A DNA stretch of 64,000 bases from Henckelia pumila (GCF_033568475.1 NW_027331831.1:62001-126000), one strand, 5' to 3'. Positions 34,705 through 45,152 are shown, counted from the stretch's first letter. Made by a program: numbers and translations. The notes: a model not told the origin generated them from the sequence alone.

Positions 34705-36093
34705 GGGAAAAGTACACTTTTGGTTCTCTAATTTGCACATTTTTCATTTTTGGTCCTGTTAAAAGTAAATTTGTAATTTTAGTCTTGTAACTTGCATTAT
34801 TTTTTCATTTTTGTTCCATTAACATTGAATTCGCATTTTTAGTCCTGTAACTTTCATGAATTTTTATTTTAAGTCTTGTTAACATCGAATTTACAATTTT
34901 AGTCATGTAACTTGCATTCTTTTTCATTTTTAGTCCAGTTTACATATAATTTTTATTTTTTTTATCTTCTAACTTCCATAAATTTTTATTTTTAGTTATA
35001 TTATCGATGAAATTTATATTTTTAATTCAATAAATTTCATATTTTTTTTATATTTTTATGCATAATATATTATGATTTACATATTTTAAAACTTTTAAAA
35101 TTTAAATGAATCAAAAAAATTGAACTAAAAATTATTCAAAAAATTTTTTATATTAAATATCATCTAATAAAATACAAAATATAAATAAAACTATTAATTT
35201 AATATGAATCATTTTTTCGGTTTAGTTTTTATGTATATAATATGAAATCGAACCATATAATTTTATTTTATTTTTAATCATATTAAGGGAGAATTCAATA
35301 GTCTTGTTAACACTTAATTTATATTTTTAGTCATATTAAAGCGAATTTTATTATTATACCATGTAATTTGTAATTTTTTTCATTTTTTATCTATATTTAT
35401 ACCAAAAATTGTTTGTGACAAGCATAGATTACGTGAGTGCTTAATCTTTGGTTAAAACAAAAAAAAAAAACCATAAATCCAAACTCAAGAAACAAAATAC
35501 AAAACAAAAATCGAATTTTGGTCGGATATAAAATTTAAATTAAAAAATTCGATTTCATATTATACATCAAAACTAAACCCAAAAAAACATGATTCACATT
35601 ATATTAATACTTTTATTTATATTATGTATTTTATGGATGATATTTAGTGTAAAATTGTTTTGAATAATTTTAGTTGAATTTTTGTTATTTAATTCATTTA
35701 AATTTTAAAAGCTTTAAAATATGTAAATCATAATATATTATATAAAAAAATATAAAAAAATATGAAATTTATGGAATTAAAAATATAAATTCATCGATAA
35801 TATGACTAAGAAAAAATATATAGAAGTTACAAGACAAAAAAGTGAAAATTCAATGCAAAAAGGACTAAAAATGAAAAAAAATGTAAGTTACATGACTAAA
35901 ATGATAAATTTTATGTTAATAGGACTTAAAGTGAAAAATTAATGAAAGTTACAGGACTAAAAATGCGAATTAATGTTAATAGGACAAAAAATGGAAAAAA
36001 ATGTAAATTACAGGACTAAAATTACAAAATTATTTTTAAGAGGACCAAAAATGGAAAATGTGCAAATTATAGGACCAAAATTGTAATTCTCCC
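34705..36093. mobile_element. foldback (long inverted repeat) element, Mutator-like
   Basis: The two halves are imperfect reverse complements over more than 600 bp each. The left end is GGGAAAAGTACACTTTTGGT with GCACATTTTTCATTTTTGGTCC inside it in parts; the right end is GGACCAAAAATGGAAAATGTGC leading to AATTCTCCC, split over 36041-36093. The centre is near 35400. Short units of the type 'TTTTTAGTCCTGTTAAC' recur in each arm. No ORF is present. Sequence continuous with the SAUR spacer (as at 26755) begins right after 36093. The target duplication lies in poly-T and is unclear. Confidence 0.75.
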
Positions 36094-36287
36094 TTTTTTG
36101 ATATTTTTCTTTTGGTCTTGATGATTTTAGAGTAGCAATTTTCTATCATGAAAGAATGTTCGAATTTTAATTATTTCTAAACCTATTTAATTCTTTTAAG
36201 GGCAACTTGTAGATAACTCCATAAATCAAACATAAGTTTCAATTTACTCCCTATATTTGTCTTTTCGAAAATGTCCTTGTCTTTATT

Positions 36288-37683
36288 TTAATCATTATTA
36301 TTTCTTGAATTATCAAATGTGAAATCGGATTCAAAATCTGATTCACTTGATTCATCAAGATAATAAATATTTTCATCGTCGGATGAAAATTCAATTGTTT
36401 CTACTGGATAGAATCCAATAGTATATATTTCTTCAAGAAGTTTTATTTTTCTTTTCGTTTCGTTGGACATTCATTTGCATAATGACCTTCTTCATTGCAC
36501 AACCAACATGTGCAGTTCTTTCCTTTACCTTTTGGGCAAGGTGGTTTTTTGTTATCAAAATTTTTATAAAATTTTCTTTTATAAGGTTTTCTGAAGAAAT
36601 TCCTTTTAAATTTCTTTTTCTTATAGGGAATAAATTTTCTATTAAAAGATTTATAAGGTTTATTAAATTTATTCTGTTTCTGTCGTTTTAAATGTTTGTG
36701 TGACATGTTTGTTTTGCAACCGTATTCCTTTACTGTGAATTCCATTTTGTCACAACAAAGTTTATTGTTTTGTTTGTAAGATCTGAATATTCTTTTATTT
36801 AATGTTACTTCATGACATTTCTTTGTTATAACATCTTTAATGAATTTAATAGCTCCTCCTAGTGTTTTGGCATAAGCTCTAGTTAAGAATTCATCTTTAC
36901 TATTTATTGGTATATTAGGTGTTTTATTAAAAATACTTAATTTATAATGTTCTTTTTTATCAGCATCTATTAACTGATAATAGTTTGTTTCATAATCACA
37001 TATAAATTCTTCTAGATAAAATAAATTGCATAGTTTAATATTATCTAGAATAAAAATTGCTATATTTTGTTCTATGTTCTTAGCTACCAGATTAGCATCA
37101 TTATTAGAAACTCCTAAAAATTCTTGGTACAAGGCATCAACAAATAGTTCGAAATATCGATGTCCTGTCATTCCTTGTGGTAGATTAGTAATTACTAGGT
37201 TTTCAGCCCAAGTTCTTACTGCTCCTACCAATGTCATTTTTATCATCCCATGAGTTAAAAGTTGAATATTCTCACTTTTGTCTAATAATGGTGTTAATTG
37301 AATTTGTACTGATAGTTCATTTGCCCAATGATCTTTGATTTTCTTTCTTTGACTGTTGAACAACCTAAATCTAAGATATTATGTTTCACAAATCTTGATA
37401 TTTTTTATTCTCTAAGAATATCTCTAACATCTTTATAAGATCCAGAGTATTGGTCTCTGTTATATTTAAATTCTTCATCATCTCTTCCACCACTACCTTC
37501 TACATTCGTTCGTAGATTTAATCGTGGTCTAGAATCATCTTCAGATTCTGATTCTGAAATATCCATATCTCTGTATTGTTCTGATTCTTGATGTGAATGA
37601 TATAATTCTTCTGTATTTACTCCTATTTGTTCAAAATCAGATGAGTCTATTTCACTAAACATCTCCATACTTATGTTTGCCAT
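36288..37683 (-). pseudogene. pararetroviral coat protein, frameshifted
   Basis: An acidic N-terminal region (ESESEDD) starts at a probable ATG at 37683. The body of the capsid protein follows in another frame (37363-36443), with a Lys-rich stretch and the zinc knuckle CWLCNEEGHYANEC. An acidic tail continues in a third frame to 36288. Frame changes lie near 37400 and near 36445, the second within an A-rich run. In the family this protein packages the open-circular DNA. It is not functional as written. Confidence 0.8.
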
Positions 37684-37948
37684 AACTAAGGGGATTTCTA
37701 TACCATGATTCAATTTTGAATGGTGGTTCTTCTTCCATTTTCCTTTTTCCTTTATCTATTGAAAGAACTTCTTTAAGATAGTTTAATATTTCATTACTAT
37801 GTCTTTTCTGTTCAATTATTAATCTAGTCGTTGCTAAATCAATATATTCTTTGAAATTCTTCTCTAATTCTTGTATTGATAGATTGATCTTATTGATATT
37901 ATTTTCTAAATCTCCTAGATCTTTTTCTAATTTTATTAAGGACGTCAT
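37655..37948 (-). CDS. pararetroviral coiled-coil ORF (virion-associated-protein-like)
   Basis: 97 residues, ATG at 37948 overlapping the movement-protein stop as ATGA, end overlapping the coat-protein start by 29 bp. The N-terminal two thirds is a strong heptad pattern (LEKDLGDLENNINKINLSIQ); the C terminus is basic then aromatic. In caulimoviruses the small coiled-coil protein between the movement and capsid genes decorates the virion and aids aphid and cell-to-cell transmission. That role is inferred from position and coiled coil only. Confidence 0.6.
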   Translation of the reverse strand: MTSLIKLEKDLGDLENNINKINLSIQELEKNFKEYIDLATTRLIIEQKRHSNEILNYLKEVLSIDKGKRKMEEEPPFKIESWYRNPLSYGKHKYGDV

Positions 37949-38886
37949 TGCGATGAGGTTGATTCATTAACAATAGCTTGTTTAATTTTAAGAATATTTT
38001 GATTCATGGTTCCAATCTTTTCAAGAATATCTTCATCATTTCTAGCAAATGATAATGATCTTCTTGGTACAGACTGTTTTGTGATTTGGAGGTCATCTGA
38101 ACTCCATCTTTTATAGGGATTTATTTCTTCAATAAATGCTTTTCGAGGGTGTTCAATTCTTGTAATATTTTCAAACATTCTTTCAACAGAAATAGTTGGT
38201 TTTGTTGAAATTATTCCTGTTTGAGAATTATTACTTATTGTTAAACCGACAACATAGTTTATATTGATCGGATGGTTTCCTGTTAACATAAGATTATTTC
38301 TATAAAAGTAATAATCTAATGTTAAAACGTCATTTATGTTTTTATCAAAAAAAGATATATTGTATTGTGGATAAATACAAAATTTCATCTTTTTGTAACA
38401 TAAGTTTCCTTCAATTTTTCCAAGGATAGAATCCTCAAAATTACGTATCCTTTTGTCACGAACTGTGATTTCAATTGGTGTATCTATTCCTTCTCGGTAG
38501 TGAGCTGATACTATTATTTCGATTCCTTCAATGTGAACATATTTCAGTTCAGATCGTTCTTTTTCACTAGCTTTTGCCATGATGGTATCAATATCTTGAG
38601 TTGTTAATAACTTCAGAGTATTAGACCTTGATTCGTTATTTATTTTACAAGATCGTTCTTTTGTACTAATCGAATAATAAATTAAATTTTTTCTAGGATT
38701 AATAAAATTTGAAATCTTGCTTAATATTCCTGGTTGGTCTATTAGATTTGTTTTTGAATTAGAAAACCCTGTTTTCTGTATCTCAGCAAACTTATTCTGA
38801 TTAAATATAATATTCAAATTATACTCTTGGTTCTCTTCAGATTCATCAATCTGACTATTTTGATTTGGAATTGTTACTTTTGTCAT
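37945..38886 (-). CDS. pararetroviral 30K-type movement protein, intact ORF
   Basis: 313 residues, ATG at 38886, two bases after the stop of the preceding small ORF. The central region has the conserved 30K superfamily pattern: a hydrophobic strand (GIEIIVSAHYREG), the PIEI/D segment (TPIEITVRDKRI) and the LMLTGNHPININYVVGL block near residues 203-219. Such proteins form tubules through plasmodesmata. The frame is unbroken, unlike most of the provirus, which may reflect chance or recent integration. Confidence 0.8.
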   Translation of the reverse strand: MTKVTIPNQNSQIDESEENQEYNLNIIFNQNKFAEIQKTGFSNSKTNLIDQPGILSKISNFINPRKNLIYYSISTKERSCKINNESRSNTLKLLTTQDIDTIMAKASEKERSELKYVHIEGIEIIVSAHYREGIDTPIEITVRDKRIRNFEDSILGKIEGNLCYKKMKFCIYPQYNISFFDKNINDVLTLDYYFYRNNLMLTGNHPININYVVGLTISNNSQTGIISTKPTISVERMFENITRIEHPRKAFIEEINPYKRWSSDDLQITKQSVPRRSLSFARNDEDILEKIGTMNQNILKIKQAIVNESTSSQ

Positions 38887-38887
38887 T

Positions 38888-39100
38888 TTAACAGATGATA
38901 GAACTTCTTAATTTTCTTAAGGCTATTAAAAGCCTTTTTGTTGAATCTATCTGTTCTAATAAATTCTGAAAATTTTCGAAACTATCAATTGAAGATTGAC
39001 AATTTTTAAGATGTTTCAAATTGTTTTCACAATTTTCTATATCAAAATTTATATTTTGAGAATATAAATTAAAGATATTCATTTTTGTATTTTCATACAT
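38888..39100 (-). CDS. small pararetroviral ORF upstream of movement protein
   Basis: 70 residues, ATG at 39100, stop two bases before the movement-protein ATG, a tight polycistronic arrangement. The sequence is helical and charged (NFQNLLEQIDSTKRLLIALR) with no recognised domain. Soymo-like genomes carry small ORFs in this place; function unknown. Confidence 0.5.
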   Translation of the reverse strand: MYENTKMNIFNLYSQNINFDIENCENNLKHLKNCQSSIDSFENFQNLLEQIDSTKRLLIALRKLRSSIIC

Positions 39101-39173
39101 TTTTCATTTAGTAAAAATTGTTACTTTTATTATTTTGTTTTTGTTGATCGGATTTCGATAACAAAGTTTGTTT

Positions 39174-39395
39174 TTATTCATAACATATTGTTATGTCTTC
39201 AATTTCATCGTTTTCAGAAATTTGAATTATCATTTTCCAGTTGCTTGAAAAATGTTCTTTTTTATGATTTTTGAAATAAAAGGTTTGGAGATCTTTTATT
39301 TTATTCCATAATTGATCTATTTGACGTAAATCTTTTAGTAAGATTATTTTATCAAATAAATTTTTAATCTCAATATCTAAAATTAATCCAGGCAT
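39174..39395 (-). CDS. small pararetroviral ORF just after the primer site
   Basis: 73 residues, ATG at 39395, 22 bases downstream of the primer-binding site. No domain recognised; Leu/Ile/Lys-rich helix followed by a Trp-containing strand (SSNWKMIIQIS). Position is like the first ORF after the primer site in several caulimovirid genomes. Confidence 0.5.
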   Translation of the reverse strand: MPGLILDIEIKNLFDKIILLKDLRQIDQLWNKIKDLQTFYFKNHKKEHFSSNWKMIIQISENDEIEDITICYE

Positions 39396-39417
39396 TAATA
39401 ATCTGCTTTATTTAACC

Positions 39418-39429
39418 GCTCTGATACCA
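39418..39429 (-). other. pararetroviral tRNA-Met primer-binding site
   Basis: Reads TGGTATCAGAGC on the minus strand, a perfect 12-nt match to the initiator tRNA-Met complement that marks position 1 of Caulimoviridae genomes. Confidence 0.85.
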
Positions 39430-39488
39430 GGTTGCGGAATTCTTCAAATTCTTATGAATTTTCTCATTCATGACTTTACAGATCTGAT

Positions 39489-39695
39489 TCATTTATAACA
39501 AATAAATGTTTTCAGATTAGTTTGGTTCCATTCATAGTTTATAATTACAAATTTTAGTTGATAAATTAATTCGAATATGGTTAAATCAAAAGTATTTAAA
39601 TGATATTCATCAAATGTATCATATTCATGATCATCTTCTATTTCAAACCAGTTTTTTATTATCAATCTTCCATTTCTTATAAAGGATGATGACAT
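39489..39695 (-). CDS. leader ORF upstream of the primer site
   Basis: 68 residues, ATG at 39695, acidic with aromatic residues (EIEDDHEYDTFDEYHLNTFD). It lies in the presumed long leader of the pregenomic RNA, where short upstream ORFs are usual. It may be a leader sORF rather than a protein gene. Confidence 0.35.
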   Translation of the reverse strand: MSSSFIRNGRLIIKNWFEIEDDHEYDTFDEYHLNTFDLTIFELIYQLKFVIINYEWNQTNLKTFICYK

Positions 39696-40066
39696 GATTA
39701 ATGTATTTTGACTATTTCTTTAAATTAAGGGCTGCAGGAGATTTAGGAAGGTTACCTTGTTTGAATGAATCTTGGTTTTGAGCATCGGCCAAATCCTTGC
39801 TTTCCCTTAACGATCACTTGATCAACTGGTACTTGCTCTATGGATCTCCAGGTTTACTCTAACCATGAATCTTCAATGTTTGGTTTTCAACCTTATCCTC
39901 CTTACGCCCTGCTTGTTTAGTTATTAGCCATAAGACTTATTTTTGTTTCTGATTTTATGTTTCTTAGTTTCTGATAGTTTTCATACGTCTTGTATGAACC
40001 AGATTGTAAGAAACTTGAGAAGAGAGAGATACTCAAACTTCACTTATTCATTTACAACACAAACAT

Positions 40067-40079
40067 CTCCTTTTATAGG
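40067..40079 (-). promoter_or_regulatory. pregenomic RNA promoter TATA box
   Basis: CCTATAAAAGGAG on the minus strand, between the end of the transactivator-like ORF (40247) and the primer site. A start about 30 bp downstream would give a leader of about 600 nt before the primer site, the layout of 35S-type promoters. AGTAGTAAAAATAAAGG lies just upstream. Confidence 0.65.
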
Positions 40080-40246
40080 CGTGGAGAAACGCATACAGTA
40101 GTAAAAATAAAGGAAGAGGGGGACCATACTACATAATGGAAAACAGCTCATTTTACATCTGAGTGGATGCCTTTCACATGTGGTGTGGTCCACGATTTCA
40201 TTTGTTTTTACATTGTGTCACTTTCTGAATCACTGGTACATTCGGA

Positions 40247-41408
40247 TCATTTCTTTATTGGTTTGTCTTCTTTGACAGCTGGTTTGTCCTCTTTGACAGA
40301 TGTTTCTTCTGTCTGCATGGGTTGGCAATGTCCACATTTGTGAGTGGAAATCATTGTTCTTAGTTTTTGACATAGCATTTGTTGGGTTTCTCGGGTCATG
40401 TCAACTCTTGCTTCATAGATTGGAGCTTCGAATTGAGCTAACATGGCTTGTTCTTTCTTTTGGATTGTCTCCTTGTGTCCAGTGGTTAATAAAATTTTAC
40501 CGGTTGCAAAATTTATTTTAACCTTTGAGTTTCCATCAATCTTTCTTGTCTTTGAGATCATGTCAATCAATGTCTTTATTCTTATCTCAGGAAGTGTTGA
40601 GATATCCATTACTGGTTTCTCTTCATTTGATCCTTCGAATAAGAATTTGTCTTTTTGTTTTCGACATTGAATATATACCATTGGTTGATAGAATTTGTTA
40701 TCATCCCAATCTGGAAGGGTTGAGTGAATACTCAATGTTAATACTGGATCGTCCTTAAAGACTACTTTCTTGAACTGGATGATACTATTTCTCAACTGAT
40801 ATAGAAATAGTTCTATTTCTTGATTGTTGGGACTGACTTCCAATCCACTTAATAATCCATTTGAAAAGAATCTTGCGACTTCATGCGCTGGAGCACCTTG
40901 CAGTGTTTTTGTTCTTGATATGCTTTGTGTGTCACAAGTTTGTAGCCAAGATTCTGCAGATGGTTTGGCTATTCTTAAATAGTTTAGTGTTTCAAAGAAT
41001 TCAGTCTTGAGTTTTTATGAAAAATTTGTTTTTTCAAAAATTGGTTTTTGTGGTCGCAGATTGACCATCTTTCTTTCTCTTGCTTCAAGGGCACTTTTAA
41101 ACGTCCTTTCTTTTTTTTTTTTCATTTTTCTCGGTGTTGGCTGTGACCACCGGTTCTTTCTTCTTTTCTTTTTCTTGGTTATCAGTGTTGGCTGTGACCA
41201 CTGACTTTTTTTCATTCATCTCCATTATTTTGTTAAATGGAGTTGCTAACTTGATTGGAGTTTTTGGTGAGGATGATGATGATGATGTTGTCATCTTTTC
41301 TTTAATCCTCTGAATTTTTACTTTTATATTCTTTTTTCTTTGTTGAAGAATCTGAATTTCTTCATCTATGTTAATCAATTGTTCTTCTAATTGATTTAAT
41401 TGTTCCAT
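40247..41408 (-). pseudogene. pararetroviral transactivator/inclusion-body-like ORF, broken
   Basis: The first part (ATG at 41408, to about 41100) is a coiled coil (LEEQLINIDEEIQILQQRKK) followed by Ser- and Lys-rich sequence. The frame shifts in a poly-A/T run near 41110. An in-frame TAA at 41015-41017 follows, and the body continues to 40247, ending near a CGHCQP motif. Identity as translational transactivator rests on its place after RT and before the main promoter, not on a clear domain hit. Confidence 0.6.
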
Positions 41409-41574
41409 CCTGCAGAATAAAACATATATATATATATATATATATAACTGGTTAGAAATTTAACTCTTTTTCGTGAGTAACTCGGATAGTTTTATTATGC
41501 GTATCATTGCATTTATGAAATTCTTTTGCAAGAATTGAATCACTCTTCATAAATGAGATTGATTGTCTTTACTC

Positions 41575-41752
41575 ATAGAGTAATTCATGTTTCTGAATAT
41601 AAATCTCATTTCATCAATTTATATTTTCCATGCTTTCTGAGGCATGTTCGGATGACTGAAAGTCATAAAATAATTCATGTCTCTGAATATAAATCTCATT
41701 TCATCAATTTATATTCCCCATGCTTTCTAAGGCATGTTCGAATGACTCGTGG
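41575..41752. repeat. 90-bp tandem duplication at the end of viral pol
   Basis: Two copies with a 90-bp period (for example TAATTCATG at 41581 and 41671), differing at several bases. The period is a multiple of three, and the proximal copy (higher coordinates) covers the C-terminal codons of the RNase H ORF ending at 41704. Confidence 0.7.
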
Positions 41753-43746
41753 TCATTTTCTGGATCACTTAGGATCTCTTTTGTAATTCCGTTACTACGG
41801 ATAGTATAATTTGGATGAAGTTCTCTGGTTAATGCGTCGGGTAATGAATTATCCGTTCCTTTGACATGTTGGATCTCGAACTGATAATGGTTCAATTCCA
41901 ATTGTCATCTAATTAGCCTTGCTGCATTTCTCCTTGCATTTCTTGATATTTTTCTTGTCTTGAAATATGTTAAATTCATATTATCTGTTCTTACTAAAAA
42001 TGGTTTAGGAATAAGATAAATTTCATAAGTCCTAATTGTGAATATTAAAGCTAATAATTCTTTTTCATTTGAATGATAATTTAATTGTGCACCTTGAAAA
42101 GTTTCTGATGTATAATTGCATAATTCTTCATTTTTTTTAGTAGCTGTTTTAGTAAGTTCTTCTAAATTTCTTTCTCCTGTATAAGCTTTTAAACATGCTC
42201 CCCAGTATTCATCTGAAGCGTCTGTTTCAATTATTATTATATCTTTATTGGAAGGAAAATATAACTCAGGAAGATTACTAATTATTTTTTTTAAATAGTA
42301 TCTATATAATTAGTATCTTCTTTAGACCATTTCCACTTGTAGTCTTGTTTAAGTTTTACCTGAAGAGATTTTCTGATTTCTGCAAGTTTCTTAATGTAAT
42401 TTCCAGAATAAGTTAATAATCCTAAAAATCTTATTAATTGATCTTTATCCTTGATTTCACTAGGAAAATCATGAATTTTCTTAAGTATATGCTGTTGTAA
42501 ACAATGTTTTCCATCTTCTATTTGTAATCCTAAATAATTTATTTTTGTTTTAAACAATTGTGTTTTTTTTTTCAGAAAGTATAATTCTATCTTTATGACA
42601 AATATCTAATACTGTCATGAGGGCTTTATAATGTTGATCTAGTGTTTTTGAATAAATCAATATGTCATCTATATAACAAAAATCTACATATGATTTAAAA
42701 GATTCATCCATATATCTTTGAAAGATACCTGGTGCTTGTTTAAGTCCGAAAGGTAATACAGTCCATTGATACTGTCCTTTTGGACAACTGAATGATGTAA
42801 GTAATTGTGTTTGTGGTTCTAGCTGAATTTGCCAGAATCCTGATTTACAATCTAAATTAGAGAAATATTTCATTCCTCCTATATAAGATAGTAAATCATT
42901 CTTGTTTGCGATGTAATATTCATCCATAATTGTTGCATTATTCATTTTTTGATAGTCAATTACCATTCTTTTCTTATCAGTGTCTTTCTTACTGACATAA
43001 AATGCTGGTGAAGAGTGTGGACTCTTGCTTGGGATGATTATCTTAAGTTTTAGTAATTCTTGAACCTCTTTTTCGAATATTTTTACATCATCCATGTTGC
43101 ATCTTCTTGGTGCTTCACAGATTGTGATATTAGGGTCTTTAAGTTTTATTGAAGCAATGAATTGTTTTATTTTCTTAATTTTGTCCTGAGGATTTTCAGA
43201 ACAAATATCATGAAATTTCTTCATGATTTCTTTTTCATGATTAATTGTTAAAATATTTTCTATTTTTAGTTCTATTGGATTTGTATTTCGTTTATGAAAA
43301 TTCTTTGTAAATCCTTCATTTCCTACACGAAATGCTGTTCGTATTTTAGGAATATAAATCATTGATGATCCTTTGTTTAAAGTTATGTGATTTTCAAATT
43401 GTGTAAAAGGAAGATATTCTCTTAAAAAGTTATTTCCTATTATAATGTCCATTCCTGATTCTATTTGGTATATAATGGGTATTACAAATTTTGTTTCCTC
43501 AATTTTTATTTTTAATTTTTCTGCTACTGTATCAAGCATGATTATTGATCCATCTCCTATTCGAACTTTTAATCCTTTATCATATTTCTTCCAATAATGA
43601 TTTGGAAGTATATGTTTGCTTCCTAAACACATACTTGCTCCTGTATCAACATAAGCATGTATATGATATGGTTTATGTTCTTTGATTTTAATTTGAATTT
43701 TTATATATATACTATTTGGATTGGTTTTGTTTTTATTATTATCCAT
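41704..43746 (-). pseudogene. pararetroviral protease-reverse transcriptase-RNase H, broken
   Basis: ATG at 43746. An aspartic protease motif (YVDTGASMCLG) lies near residue 32. RT follows (MVIDYQKMN, LDCKSGFWQI, LPFGLKQAPGIFQR) with the catalytic box FCYIDDILIYS, then RNase H (TDASD near 42225; later HYQFEIQHVKGTDNSLPDAL). The frame changes in a poly-T run near 42570 and again in an A8 run near 42290, and a stop occurs near 41905. The protease and polymerase palm lie in one unbroken frame of 398 codons. Absence of an integrase separates it from LTR retroelements. Confidence 0.88.
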
Positions 43747-44430
43747 TCTCTCGTTTTTTTAAGAATTTTAAGAGATAATGATATAATTGGTATTTATAAA
43801 CAAAAGTTTCTCTCTCCAGGGAGTTGAAAGTAAGTTTTATTTATGTAGGGATTTATAAATAAATTATAAATTGGTTTAGGGGGTGATTGGCAATTAACCC
43901 TTCTTTTAATGGATAGTTTTGATTCATAGAAAAAATTGTATTTTTTATGTTCATTGTGAAAAAAAAAAAAAACTTCTATTACGTTAAGTTAAAAAAAAAA
44001 AAAAAAAAACCCCCCCAATTTGCAAAGGTGAAAACTTTATTGACCCAAATTGTTATGCAGAATTATAGGAACAATCAATCAAGCACATAATTTTATGAAT
44101 GTTCTGGGGCCACTCCTTCAACCTTTGTTTATCGTTCAATTCATGTATAGGTACAAAAGTAATCTGCCAATATCTAATTGTTCCAAAATTAGATAGGCCA
44201 ATGAATGATACGTCCTGTTGAAAATTTTAAAGAAACACTAAACAACATGAGGCTTTGGAATTAAACAATTGGCTCAAATATAATAAAAAAAATGGATTCC
44301 ATTTATAATTTGATATGTTATCATCCAGTACTAGTACACTGGATATGAAGACCAAAAAAAATTGGAAATTTCCTAACTAGCTAACTAGTATACAAATTTC
44401 TATTCCTCCAAAAGTTTAAAAACCATGTGT
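43747..44430. other. viral edge, filler and resumed SAUR spacer
   Basis: 43747-43960 is noncoding, adjacent to the RT start. 43961-44017 holds two poly-A runs, the second followed by CCCCCCC. 44018-44161 matches nothing else in the window. From 44162 (TGCCAATATCTAA) the SAUR spacer resumes, homologous to 26852 onward. Confidence 0.55.
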
Positions 44431-44676
44431 GATCACTGCAGGGAATGGTGAGTCCACCCATTGGATGACTGAACCCAAATTCTTCTTCGTCTTGAATCAA
44501 CAATTCTTGAAATGCAGGGTCGTTCAAGTATGATATTGGAATGACAAATCGCTGCTTGTTGTTTTGGTCTCCCCAACATAGACAGCAAAATGCCCCTTAG
44601 GAACATCAGTTGATCATGTGGAATTGGATCTTCTTTCAGCGGATAGAGAACGTCGAAGAATTTTTCGAATGGCCAT
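44431..44676 (-). pseudogene. SAUR (type A) pseudogene next to the gypsy element
   Basis: ATG at 44676 in the usual context. Relative to 25583-25867 there is a net 2-bp insertion between GCTGCTT and CTCCCCAAC (44553-44575), which shifts the frame. About 45 bp at the 3' end is also deleted, joining GATCA directly to CTGCAGGG and removing the last codons and stop. Its promoter is interrupted 38 bp upstream by the gypsy element; the detached promoter continues at 54034. Confidence 0.85.
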
Positions 44677-44714
44677 TGATATTGTAAAGCAAGTGAAGGT
44701 AAGTTTGTTGGAAT

Positions 44715-45149
44715 TGATAGGTTACTCCTAAAAGTTCAACTGGGCCTGAGCCCAATCATGAAGATCCACTCCAAATATTTTTGAGGCTCAAGCTTATTTA
44801 AATATTATATATATTTAATTCAAGCAGACCCTGAATTCTACAAAAGCTCATAAGAGGCTCAAGCCTGTGAAACTCTTCGAATATCTATAAATAGCTCAAA
44901 TCACCTCATTATTAAGGTACACACTTTCTTTAGCACTATAACGCTCTACTCTTGATTATTATTCATTGAGTAATCGCTGACTTGAGCGTCGGAGTGCCTT
45001 CACCGGGAACCCTTCCGGCTCCTCTGACTTTGTTTTGTGACGTAGGAACAACCCACTGAAGATCTCCACCGGGAACATACAAGGATCCGTTGATACTCCG
45101 GACTTTGCGGAAGTAACATGTCATATACAAGTTATTTTTGGCTACATCA
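44715..45149 (+). repeat. gypsy 5' LTR
   Basis: 435 bp; TATA-like CTATAAATAG near 44884. By eye it differs from the 3' LTR at about 15 positions, mostly transitions. Confidence 0.9.
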
Positions 45150-45152
45150 GCT

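Larger units (their letters stand above)
36169..44161 (-). mobile_element. endogenous pararetrovirus (Caulimoviridae), near genome length
   Basis: In minus orientation the order is protease-RT-RNase H, translational transactivator-like ORF, intergenic promoter, tRNA-Met primer site, two or three small ORFs, movement protein, coiled-coil ORF and coat protein. This is the circular gene order of caulimo- or soymovirus-like genomes, opened between coat protein and RT. Only one copy of each gene is present. The span of about 7.8 kb fits the family's genome size. There are no LTRs, no integrase and no target duplication. Coat protein, RT and transactivator ORFs carry frameshifts or stops, so it is a dead copy. 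Genus cannot be fixed without alignment. Confidence 0.88.

Noticed and set aside
40300-40758. plus-strand frames opposite the viral transactivator-like ORF
   Set aside because: Shadows of the minus-strand viral gene; composition mirrors it and no domain is seen.
41400-41760. possible CRISPR-like or satellite repeat
   Set aside because: Only two units of 90 bp without spacers, and a plant nuclear context; it is a simple duplication at the end of viral pol.
43961-44017. poly-A runs at the viral right edge as evidence for LINE-mediated insertion
   Set aside because: No target-site duplication and no LINE ORF are present; end-joining with filler explains the edge better.
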